Assembly: GCA_017311315.1 (NCBI GenBank)
Contig: CM029660.1
Span: 16,671,430-16,735,429 of the forward strand
Source: Dendrocalamus latiflorus
Taxonomy: Eukaryota > Streptophyta > Magnoliopsida > Poales > Poaceae
Reading direction: 5' to 3'
DNA: 64,000 nt
The notes under the pieces are model-generated. The model did not search any database and was not told where the DNA came from. It was given only the letters and a program-made list of their open reading frames with translations. Position 1 is the stretch's first letter. Each line of letters begins with the position of its first letter. The position numbers and the translations under genes are program-made. Positions 1 to 10,184 of this stretch are shown here, one piece after another.

Positions 1-1309
1 CATTTTTCTGAACTGCTTGACAAATGTCTGTTCATGTGCTAATTTTGACAGTGAAAGTGCAGACAGCAACATCTCCTCAAGCTCAACATGGAGTAGAAGA
101 TTTCCACCACTTCATAAGCTACTTAGATCAAACTCGATGCGAAAGCAGGCTCAATCTACGAGCGAAGGCACCAAGGACAAGAGCTCACCGAGAGCGGTTC
201 TTGACGGGCCAGAGGAAGGGGAGCATCAAGTCACTGAAGGGTGCTACAGCACATCCAGCAATGAGGTGAGCCGGTGTGGCCACAATGGCATCTGGAGGCG
301 GTTGCGGACATGAAGCTCTGGGTTCCATTCCTAAGGTCCATCAACGAAAATAGCACGAAGGGCAGTGACGTTTGCTCGACCTATACTGAGGATCAGAAGC
401 CTGCCTGGAAGTGCCACAGCCATCAAGAGATTTCAGTTGCTACCAATGACTTCCATCCAGGTAAATCTTTTCAAGTGTTCCATGTGATGAGTATTTCAGG
501 ATTACAGTTTTGAGTGACCTAAACAATTTACAGAATTCATATCATGACAAATTTGTAAGATTGTAATCTGGCTGATGGTTTCCCATAGATAACATGGTGG
601 GCAGAGGAGGCTATGCAGAAGTGTACAAGGGCATTCTATTTGATGGCCAATGTGTAGCCGTGAAGAGACTGGCAAAAGGCAAGCCCAGTGAGCAGCAGAA
701 GAAATAGTTCCTGACAGAGCTAGGGATCCAAGGGCATGTCTGCCACCCAAACACAGCTTACCTGTTTGGATGGTGCATTGAGAATGGCCTGTATCTGGTA
801 TTCGAATTATGTGCAAACGGAACACTTGCATTGGCTCTGGACAGTATCGAATTTCAATCAATACTATTATCCAGAGCTAAGCTGGAGTTTTTGTTGATAA
901 CCATGTGACACAGAAGATCAATTTTGCAGGGAAGAGTGGAAAAAAAAAATCCTTGAATGGCCTTTGAGGTACAAGATTGCAGTGGGCGGGGGCTTGCAGT
1001 ATCTGCACATGGCTGCAAGCATCGGATCATCCACCGTGACATCAAGGCCTCCAATGTACTTCTCGACGATGACTTTAAACCGCAGGTAAACCTATTTTTT
1101 TTTCCCTGAATGATGATCCTTGTTCTAATCTAAAGAACAAAATTGTTAGTTGAGTACTATCTACAATGCATAGAATCTTCTGGATTGCACGATAATGAAA
1201 TCAAATTGAAAAATATGATGTGATTTAGTAAAGATGAGTGTTGTCTCTGCAACAGATTTTGGACTTTGGATTGGTAAAGTGGCTTCCCAAGCAGTGGACT
1301 CATCACTCT

Positions 1310-2818
1310 GTCAACTTATCTTTAACAGTCTTTGAGTTGAGGGCGCGGTAGTCGACACAAAATCTCCATGAGCCATCGTGTTTTTTGACAAGGATGACTG
1401 GCGAGGAAAACTTCGATGTGCTTTTGCAGCTCTGTGTCTCCATGGAACGACACTGGTTTTCCAATTCCGTCTTCTGGGGTCACCGCGTAGCAATAGGGCC
1501 GAACTACCACCGGACTTGTGCCAGGCAGGAGATGGATGCGGTGGTCGCAAGGTCGGGACGGTGGTAGACCTCTCGGCTCTGCAAACAGATGCTTGAATTC
1601 GGGGAGTAAGGTCTGGAGAAGTTTGGGACCTGCACAGATATGCGCCCGGGTGGGTGTTGGTCCGGTGACACCAATCCGTGTGATGTGCCTTGCGGCGAGC
1701 CAGAAGGACATCTGTAGAGCGGAGTAATCCCAAGTGATTGGCCCCAAGGTCCTGAGCCATTGGACCCCAAATATGACATCGAAGCCCCCAATCGGCAGGC
1801 CGTAACAGTCTATGTGGAAGTTCTCCTCGGCAATCTCAAGGGGCACTGCCTGAGCCAGTCCAACACTCAGTACTCGGTTGTTCGCTACAACGACGCGAAG
1901 GTTCGGACGCGTCATGAGGAGGATACCAGTAGCCTTGGTGACTTTGGCCCGCACGAAATTGTGGGTGGAACCGGAATCTACTAGTGCAATGCAATCCATA
2001 GAACCCAGGCGGATCCGGAGCTGCATGGTGTCCCCTGTGCATATGTCGGTAAGGGCATATAGGGAGATGCCTGGGTCGTCGTCCATAGTGGCTGCATCAC
2101 TGCCTTCGCTGTCATCCGGTTGAAAGTCGATGAAGAAGAGGCGTTTGCACTTGTGGCCCTGGTGGAAGGCCTTGTCGCAGTTGAAACACAAACCCATCTT
2201 TCGGTGGTCGTCCATCTCAGCTCCGATAAGATATTTGAATGGTCGTTGCCCTTCTGAAGCTGGCGGGTTGGGTGACTCCGAGGTTTGCATGCCTGTAGGT
2301 CGAGGTTGAAATGGCGGCCGTTGAAAGGAACATGCTGGTGAGGAAGCCGTCGCCACCTGAGCCCGCAGCTCGTAAGAGCGCGTGAGGCTCATGGCCACCT
2401 GCAGGTCCGCCGGTTGGTGAAGTTCGACATCCGTGCATAGGAGATCGGTCAGCCTGGACGTGAAGAGTTGAACCTGTTGACGAGGAGTCAACGGGTCCGT
2501 CCGGCAGAGAAGTGCCAAAAACTTGTCTTGGTACTCTGCCACCGAGCCCGTGAGACGCAAACGGGCGAGCTCTCCTGGAGAGTTGTTGCGAATTGGTGGT
2601 CTGAAGCGAAGATGGCAAAGTTCGGTGAAGCGCTGACACGATGGGGTGCCCGTTTCGTGTTGGAGTTGGATGTACCACTGCTGTGCAGCCCCCATCATAT
2701 GGTATGATGCAAGCCAAACCTTGTAGCTGTCCTCCGTACGTTGGCCCCAAAAGAATTGCTTGCAGCGAGCCAACCAAACCAATGGGTCCTCCTTGCCGTC
2801 GAACGTTGGAAAGTCCAA
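1310..2818 (-). pseudogene. Gypsy gag-protease-RT fragment
   Basis: Gag starts near 2818 with MDFPTFDGKEDPLVW and a retrotransposon gag core (the AAQQWYIQL region). A CCHC zinc knuckle follows (CFNCDKAFHQGHKC), then an aspartic protease centred on ALVDSGSTHNF. A DVIFGVQWL block is typical of plant gypsy proteases. The RT start follows (HRIHLLPG) and is then shifted out of frame near 1440; another frame continues with [15 protein letters not shown] and [13 protein letters not shown] to the junction near 1310. The catalytic YxDD region is absent, so the copy cannot encode a working polymerase. Gag-protease-RT order fits gypsy, but integrase position cannot be checked. Confidence 0.85.
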
Positions 2819-3200
2819 CTTGTGATACCTTGGTACTGCTGGTTGTGGCTGTTGGCTGGTTGCAATGTGTGTATGGGTGGGATGGGATGGGGTATAGGTC
2901 GTGTGAAGGCGTGGAGCGGCATGGATGTAGAAGTATCCAAGGGCAGCTGCGGTGGAAGCAATGAAGCGGACGCTGGGGTAGGCAAGACGCTCAAGTCTCC
3001 TGCTGTCAATGCCGAGGATGTCATCGCCGGCCTGCTGTCGTTGGTGGGTAGCACCTCAAGGGACTAGAGACGAGCCGCTAAGGATGCTTGTGTGCGGCCC
3101 TTATCCGCTAATTGTTCCATAATCTTGCTGAACTGGGACTCCATGAAAGCCTTCAGGTCTTCCGCTGTTGATGATTGCGCCTCGAAAGTCATGACGGGGT

Positions 3201-3212
3201 GCTCTGATACCA
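3201..3212 (-). other. Primer binding site (tRNA-iMet type)
   Basis: The minus strand reads TGGTATCAGAGC, complementary to the 3' end of plant initiator-Met tRNA. It lies three bases inside the LTR border at 3216, as expected for a minus-strand element. Confidence 0.85.
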
Positions 3213-3215
3213 AAT

Positions 3216-3734
3216 TGGTATGCGCAGCGCTTGAACGCAGATGATAGCTATGCTGTGGACGAGGATGTGGACGTGGACTGGGAGGTAAACGGCGAGAGGG
3301 CGCCGGCCGCTAGACTGGAAGGGAATAGCAACAGCAAGGGGCTGGGGAAGAAGACATGAGGAGGAAGGTAATTTCTTGTTTGCCTTCTTTATTCAATCTA
3401 TTAGCCTCTTATATCCTGAGGCGGTAACCGATACAATCTTAACTAACAAGGCATTGATTATACGATATGGAAACTAACAAGCATAGATAAGGAAAGTAGT
3501 AAGCGACAATATAGAAACCGAATGCTGTAATGGAAGTAAATCGAGCCTGCACTATTGGCGCCCAGCACGCTGGCTTTTGCTCCGGATGGCCTCGAGTCTG
3601 GTGGAGCCAACTTGTCGCCTGTGGAGTCCTTTGTATGGCGCCTGTAGACCAGACCGAACCTCTTAGGAATGGAGTCCGCAACAAAGGCACATTTGGCTAA
3701 GCACTGCATACTGATGTCTAAAGTAGTACTACAG
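3216..3734 (-). repeat. LTR of the truncated gypsy element
   Basis: Plus-strand TG at 3216 follows the PBS. The outer border is set tentatively at 3734, where the minus strand would begin TGTAGTACTAC. Inside, the minus strand has a TATA-like ATATAAGAGG and an AATAAAGAAGG poly(A)-like signal near 3380-3420. The outer boundary is a guess because there is no second LTR to compare. Confidence 0.6.
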
Positions 3735-4334
3735 ATACATTGTGTCGATTGAAAATATAACAGGTCCATATGAATGAATTGTGAGCAGGTATTTGGAACC
3801 AGAATACTGCACGCAGGGCATCGTCGACGGAAAAAATGATATCTTTGCTTTTGGAGTTCTGCTGCTGGAGACTTGTCACTGGATGGAGGCCTATTGACTG
3901 CTCCAAGCTTAGCCTTCTTCAGTGGGTGAGCATCACTGAAATGAAAATACTCAAATGAGTAAAACAGAAACAATAGTTACCGAAGAACAGTTCACATATA
4001 TATGATTGTTCTGCTGTCTAGGCAAAGCCACTTCTCGAGGCTGGACAAGTGACTGAACTTGCAGACCCGAACCTTCGTGATGACTATGACAAGGATCAGC
4101 TGAAGAGGATGGTTGCCGTCGCGTCGCACTGCATTATGTGACCCGCAATGTGGCGGCTCTCGGTGGCCGAGGTACCATTCATCAACTTATTAGCTGACCT
4201 GACTGACACATTGTTACATCTTGTGAAATGCTAACTGGTGACCAAATGCCCCATTTCAGGTGCTGCATTTCCTATCGACTGATGAGTGCCTAAAGGAGCC
4301 TGAGAAATGAAACATTCCGGAGGACAAGTTCGAC

Positions 4335-4842
4335 GACATGGATGATTGCACCATGTTTTCTGAAACTTGTTCTCCGTAATAGGCTGATTCTAGGTTCACC
4401 TGCAATAGGTCAGTTTCTCATTCTGTTTGTGATACATATGTACACGTGTATGGTTTGCTGAATGGATGCATTCACTGAAACAACCCTTTTTGGTCTGCAG
4501 GCTCCATGCCTTTACAGCGGTTCTATTATACCAAAGAACATGTTTGCTCAAAAAATGCTTCATCACGTTGGCACGAGGTTGATGACATGGATGATTGCAC
4601 CATGTTTTCTGAAACTTGTTCTCCGTAATAGGCTGATTCCAGGTTCACCTGCAATAGGTCAGCTTCTCATTCTGTTTGTGATACATATGTACACATGTAT
4701 GGTTTGCTGAATGGATGCATTCACTGAAACATCCCTTTTTGATCTGCAAGCTCCATGCCTTTACAGCGGTTCTATTATACTTACTAGTTTTTGTCCAAAG
4801 AACATGTTTGCTCGAAAAATTCTTCATCATGTTGGCAGGTGA
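4335..4842 (+). repeat. Tandem duplication of the kinase 3' end
   Basis: A segment of about 243 bases (4335-4578) recurs immediately at 4579-4842. It includes the last kinase codons (the GATGATTGCACCATG region), the TAA and part of the 3' flank. The copies differ by scattered substitutions and by an insertion near 4780-4795 in the second. It post-dates the kinase gene and probably arose by unequal exchange or slippage. Confidence 0.8.
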
Positions 4843-7800
4843 TGGCAGCTAACAAGACCTGATATTGCTACCCATTTGGCGAATTCGATTGGACAAAATA
4901 GCAGGTATGACTCCTGATTTTTATTTATGTTCTTATCTCAGTGAAGTAGATGTGTTTTTACTGTATTTATGTTGTTACTTTGATGAATTATTTCCTCAGT
5001 TTTCCATGTTAATATTGGCTCTATGCTCAATTTAGATTGTTTTCCTTCGCTATCCAGGGAAAAAGAACAGTCTCAATATGGCTTGTTGCTTCCTAGATAT
5101 GATCCCTGAGCCTGCTAAATTTTTCACTTTATATGCTTTCGAACTATGTCGGTACCATTTCTTTTTCCATGACATAGGAAAGAAGTTTCATAGTCTTAAT
5201 TAGTCTCATTTCCATTGTATCTGTTGTTCCCTTTCTTGCCTTTCCGTCACTACCTTGTTTTAGCGCCAACCCTCATCAATGATCTGGTGAATGCAAACTG
5301 TCCCGACCTTTCCAAAAAAAAAAAAAGAAAAAAAAGAAAGAAAAAGAAAACGTAAATCATTGTGATAAATAATAACTAGGCAGCCACATATCAGGAGGTA
5401 GAAGAATACGGATAACCCCGTTCAAATGTTTTTACTTTTGTGTGTATGAACCAGATAAATTTCGTACGTGATTCAATTATAGATTTGTTGTCAGTTGGTT
5501 ATCTGTGTTGCATGCGATTCCTAAACCATTTTATACCCTATTCATTCCCAAACTTCACTACTTTACCTAAGAAACATCTGATAACCGGCGCAGCGTAGCA
5601 CGCATATCTATCTAGTTTCTTTCAAGGCAAGAAAGGAAGACCAGAGGTTTGAGAGCATGGATGTACTACTGATTGCAGAAGTTGTAGGAGCATCCTACCG
5701 GGATTAAACCCGGAAGGTTTCGCGGCAGCGCAGCCCATCCACGTCGCCCTCCGCTCTCCCTCGGCCGGCGCGTGTCGCCCAAATTTGCGTACGGCCGGTG
5801 GAGGCAAATCCCTCCAGTTTTTTCGAAATTACGTAAAGGTCATTTTTTCTCGTGAAAAGGTCCCTGCGCCCAGTTTTTTTCAAAAAAAATTTTGGATGGC
5901 GCCCCGCGGGTTTCCAAAATTACGTATAGGTCCTTATTTACTTACGTACAGGTCCTTGCAGGTCCTCGGTTTTTTTCAAAAAAATCCTTTTGTTTTTCCG
6001 AAATTACGCACGGGTCCTCGATTTTTTTTATGAAACTCCCTGCGAATCGCCGTCTCTTTTGCTTCGGTCCACACGGTGGCTGGCGTGGCGTGGCGTGGCG
6101 CCACGCCTACGTGGCTAGTATGGTACTATGGAGTATGGATAAGCCTTTAAAATGGATATGGACCTACATCCGTATCCGTAAGGACGTGGACACGGGCACA
6201 TAGCAAGATTGGGATATTATACGGGCCTGATATTTTTGGTTTTGGCTTATGGTTTTTGGCTGTGGCTTATGATTTTTGGACTATTTATGAGAGAGTACAG
6301 TGTAACAGAAACTTGTGTGCTGTTTTAGACGATATAAATAAAATCGCTACAGTGTGTACTATAATTAACTTATAGACTCCATCTTAACAAGATATTCTGT
6401 TTAAAAACTAGTTATCGTAAAAAAAAGAGTAGAAAATTAACTTTTAAAAGCTGAAAAGAAAAAGCTCTAATGATATCTTGTCAAGACCGGATACGGCAGG
6501 CATGGAACATCTTCCTTGATGCGATGAGATTTCATAACTGCTGCTCATTATGATTCATGTACTTTCGTGATATTCCCATCTAACACGCTATATGTCGTAC
6601 GATCTTACTGTAACTTTCATTAATTACGAGAAATCGTTGGATGATGTGACTCTTAATTGCAAAAATTGATCCTTGTTTGGTTCTTGTTCAATTGGAGCTA
6701 TTCTAATGTGTGCCTCATTTACCAAAAATTGGTCATGGATTCAATTGCCAACGAATTAGACAAAATTTGCCATGAAAACAAAATTAGGAAGCCTACGTAA
6801 ACATGTAAAATATTAGCAGCAAACCAAAGGAATACATAATTAGGTTTACACTACTGCATTTTGGCAGTCAAAGCTTGGTCAACGTAAAACACACCCTGAA
6901 TACCCTACTTGTGCTGGAAAAATATGTACTCCACCAGCAGAGAGTCGATATCTTGCTCATAGTAGTGTTAGTCCAGTATTATGTTCCCTTATATCACAAA
7001 AATCTTTAGTGTACTTCTTTTCCTGTTCATATGTATCTTGCAAGTCGGGGATTTTACTACAAGTCGTCAGATTCATTGGAAGTACCGAACAGGAACTTCT
7101 AAGTTCGACAGTTCTTACCTATCAATCGCACAAAGGGAATGCAATCAACAAGAATCACATGTTGATTTCAGTCATCTCCTGATGGCGCTGTAGCAAAACA
7201 ACGCCACATACCGACAATGTTGGCCAACGCTAGAGTCGATCCATTTTTTAACTAATATTTCAATACAAATTAATTATAACGGTAAATTTGTTCCCCCGAC
7301 GGACGAGTGACGAACCTACCAACCTGCCAGCAAAATATGGTCATCAGGACTCAGGCTTGGGTGGTACCGGTGTAGATAAGCATGACTAGCCTTGTTCATT
7401 TTAGTTTGAACTACTGGTTTCTGACTTATTTTTCACTATTCATAAAATTTATTTTTTTTCTGATTTTTTGGCTGTTTTTGAGCTTTTTTGCTGGTTCTTT
7501 TTTCACGTATTCGTTTGCATTATCTGTGATGGGCTAACATGTTTTTTTTCTATTTTTAAATTTTTTAAATTTAGTTAGCCAAATAAGCTACTATCAGCTA
7601 TAGTGTAATTTTAACCAGTTACAGTAAAATTTCAGCTATAAGATATTTTTTTCAGCCCAACCGAACGGCACCTAAAATGCTGAACCTTAAGGACTAAAAG
7701 GCCATCAAGAATGCAGAGCTTATCGAGAACCACACAATCCGCACTGCTAATTGACTGTTGAGATATTTCTTAAAGTTTGGACACGTTCAAGGAAAGATAA

Positions 7801-8219
7801 CCTATAATATTTCTTAAAGTTTTTCAAAGATATACTAATAATTTTGAAATTTTTGGCTTTTGGCTAAATGGCTCAATTTTGAAAACTTAGTATTAGCACT
7901 TTATTAGTTTGGGCACATTTAGGAATGTGATATACATGAATATGATTTAGCACTCCTCCTTAATGTGCCACACCCAACTTGCTTAAGATTGTAATGAAAA
8001 AATTCGAATAAGATCAATGACATCTTTTGAACAAACATTTCATGTAATGCAATCTATATATGGCAAGTACTAGATTCTTCAATTTAAATGCTTGTTACCG
8101 AGATGACATTAGTTTAAGATGTGAGACGTTGATCTTTAAGCTTGGCTCTATGTTTGCTTGTGGTGGAGTCCACTTTTATGAGATGTCCAAGCTTCTAATG
8201 CATCTCCAAACACTTATTA
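4843..8219. other. Non-coding AT-rich interval with simple repeats
   Basis: No gene was recognised; the ORFs here are short and lack family signatures. Visible structure: an A/G-rich tract at about 5317-5350, degenerate repeats around TTACGTA-AGGTCC motifs with poly-T/poly-A runs at 5815-6040, and a GGCGT microsatellite near 6081-6104. From about 7390 to 7680 there is a T-rich segment ending CAGCCCAACCGAACGGCACC, which resembles the end of a small DNA transposon, but its other end was not matched convincingly. The last part (about 8050-8219) may be further decayed copia sequence. Confidence 0.5.
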
Positions 8220-10124
8220 AGCAATCAAGTACATTTTGGTACCCAAACTTGGTTGGGTCCTCGGATGTTAGGGCCTGTTTGGGAGAGCTCCACCACTGAA
8301 AACGTGGATATGGAGCAGCAGCTCCACCGTGGATCTGGGATCCCACCATGGAGTGTTTGGCTTGTACAGCAGCTCTAGATCCACGAAATTGAGGTTTTGG
8401 TGGGAACGGTCACTTTTGGTGGGATGTGGTGTGTAACCAGTGGCATTGGTGGGTAATTACCACCCAACTCCACGGTGGAGCACCCCTTGATGAGCTCCAT
8501 GAAATCCATGGATCTGGCCCTCAGATCCAGGATTTTGGTGGATCCAGATTTCGTGGAGCTGGAGCGTTTGGGTAAAATTTTGTGGAGTGGAGTTGTTTTT
8601 CGTGGATCTGGAGCTGGTGGAGCTCTCCCAAACAGGCCCTTAGTCACAATGGATTTAGGAACCCAAATGGCCCTAGCAATGGACTTAGGTGAACTAACAC
8701 ATCTAGCAAGTACAATGCCATTTTTATCCTTTCTAAGCATGTAATCATTGAAGAGTGTTGGCTTAGAAATGTTACCTTTGGGACAATTCTTACCGAAATG
8801 TCCTTTTCCCCAGCAATTATAGCAAGTTTGACCTTTTCTTCCACACTTTGTCTTGTTGTTTTGCTTCTTGCTGGTTTGCCTTCCTTTTGAACAAGTTTGC
8901 TTCTCATTCATCTTGTTTGGACACACGGAGGCAATGTGTCCTTTCTTATAGCAACCAAAGCAAGTTAAGCTCTTTATTTCTTTTCTTACTTTGTTGCCTT
9001 GCTTATTTCCACTTTGCCTCATGTTTGATGACTTTGACTTGTTATTAATCATGTTTGGGCACTTTGAGGCAAAATGACCCATCTTGTTGCATCCATGGCA
9101 CTTAGCATATTTCTTCGTGTGTCTTGCATTGTGCCTTGTTTTACTATTCTCCTTCTTCTCGGAGACGAAGCCAATACCTCTCTTGTCGTTTGGCAATCTT
9201 TGACTTCCTAATATTTTGTCAAGAGAGTCTTTCCCTTTATAGCTTTTCTTCAAGTTATTTTTCAATTTTGTGACTTAGGCCTTGAGCTCATTATTTTCCT
9301 TTACAAGGTTAGTCTCAACAAGCATAGAGGAAGTGGAAGCATCTATATTTGAGCAACAAGGAAAATCAAACAAATCATCACATGAGGTGGATACATTAAT
9401 TTTAGATGAATTGCAAGAGCTAGGAGCTACACATGGCATGTCATCTAATAAATTACATGTAATTCCTACATCCACATTAGGTTTAGAATATTCCTTAGTA
9501 GAAGAGACTCATGTTCTTCTTTCAACACATCATAATTATTTTGAAGAGAGATACTCTTTCTTCAAAACCTTAAATTTTGTTTTCTCTTTTCCAAGGAATT
9601 CATTAAGTTCTTCTAGCATGTCCATCAACTCATCATAAGAAGGTGCATCATCATCATCATCATTATCAAAGTTTACCTTCTTTTTACCTTTTGCCATAAA
9701 GCATCGAGTTGATGTGGAGGAGATGGTGAATTCTTCATCGTCGGAGCTAGAAGTTGAGCATTCTTCTCTCGACATCCACTCTTGTATGCAATCCTCATCG
9801 GATGAGGTGGACGCTTCATATTTGTCTTGAATTTTTGTCCACATATCATGAGCGCTATTGAGATTGTATATTTCATTGAACACTTCTACACTCAAAGCGC
9901 TAAATAAAGCGTTAGTTGCTTGAGCGTCGAGATGTGAGCATTTCTCATCCTCAATTGTTGGAGCAAGAGGATCCAAATGGAGGAGAAAAGCCCACATCTA
10001 CAATCCGCCATATTTTTGGGCTCATGACCTTAAAATAATAAGTCATGCAGATTTTTCAACTATCATAATTTGTGCCATCAAATAAAGGTGTGTCATCTAG
10101 GTGCACAAATCCACTAGTTGCCAT
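8220..10124 (-). pseudogene. Copia gag pseudogene with triple zinc knuckles
   Basis: Begins MATSGFVHLDDTPLFDG, a frequent plant copia Gag start (UBN2-type domain). It continues with DMWTKIQDKYE, an acidic Ser/Asp-rich segment, and a MDMLEELNEF region. Three CCHC-type knuckles follow: CHGCNKMGHFASKC, CFGCYKKGHIASVC and CYNCWGKGHFGKNC. The end is an IWVPKSIVT block that resumes after the MITE as NIRGPNQVWVPK. Breaks: an in-frame stop in place of the W codon just after the start (near 10065), a frameshift near 9480-9540, a stop near 9276-9278, and the MITE at codon T/N. Gag packages element RNA in virus-like particles; this copy cannot make a full protein. Confidence 0.83.
8271..8639. mobile_element. 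Tourist-like MITE (PIF/Harbinger type)
   Basis: A 369-bp element with near-perfect terminal inverted repeats of about 26 bp, starting GGGCCTGTTTGGGAGAGCTC and ending in its complement. It is flanked by TTA at 8268-8270 and 8640-8642. TTA duplications and the GGGCCTGTTTG terminus are typical of grass Tourist MITEs. Removing the element and one TTA restores the copia reading frame (IVT-NIRG), confirming both the borders and that it inserted after the copia element. It encodes no transposase. Confidence 0.93.
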
Positions 10125-10170
10125 CCTTTATACTCTCTAGGCGGTTAAGCCTAATATATGAGAGACCGTG

Positions 10171-10182
10171 GCTCTGATACCA
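10171..10182 (-). other. Primer binding site of the copia fragment
   Basis: The minus strand reads TGGTATCAGAGC (initiator-Met tRNA complement), two bases inside the LTR edge at 10185. This marks the adjoining LTR as the 5' LTR. Confidence 0.87.
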
Positions 10183-10184
10183 CT

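Larger units (their letters stand above)
1310..3734 (-). mobile_element. Truncated Ty3/gypsy element inside the kinase pseudogene
   Basis: A minus-strand LTR retrotransposon fragment lies between the DFG exon and the next kinase exon. In element order it has one LTR (about 3734-3216), a tRNA-iMet primer binding site (3212-3201), an untranslated leader, gag, protease and the start of reverse transcriptase. It stops abruptly near 1310, where RT codons for KDKL abut kinase codons for HHSV. The rest of pol and the second LTR are absent, so it is either a truncated insertion or a deletion that also took part of the kinase exon. No matching target duplication is visible. Confidence 0.82.
26..4379 (+). 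pseudogene. Broken receptor-like cytoplasmic kinase (RLCK class VI / RBK-like)
   Basis: Remnant of a Ser/Thr kinase of the plant RLCK-VI type, whose members act in the cytoplasm and can bind ROP GTPases. Seen: an N-terminal Ser-rich stretch (DSESADSNISSSSTW), then exons at about 26-460, 589-880, 941-1086, 1257-1309, 3816-3925, 4022-4171 and 4260-4379, mostly with GT..AG borders. Kinase landmarks in order are the Gly loop (GRGGYAEVYKG), the VAVK lysine, HRDIKASN, DFG (read as ILDFGL) and a conserved C-terminal tail ending at TAA 4377-4379. Damage: TAG at 705-707, TGA at 4139-4141 and 4308-4310, a frameshift in exon 1 near 270-330, and a gypsy fragment at about 1310-3734. Kinase sequence between the HHSV and GIVD positions (activation segment) is missing. 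The family is read with high confidence; loss of function is evident. The 5' end may lie before the window. Confidence 0.88.

Noticed and set aside
7390..7685. Possible small hAT or Mutator MITE ending in CCGAACGGCACC
   Set aside because: Only one end looks like a transposon terminus; the inverted partner and target duplication were not found.
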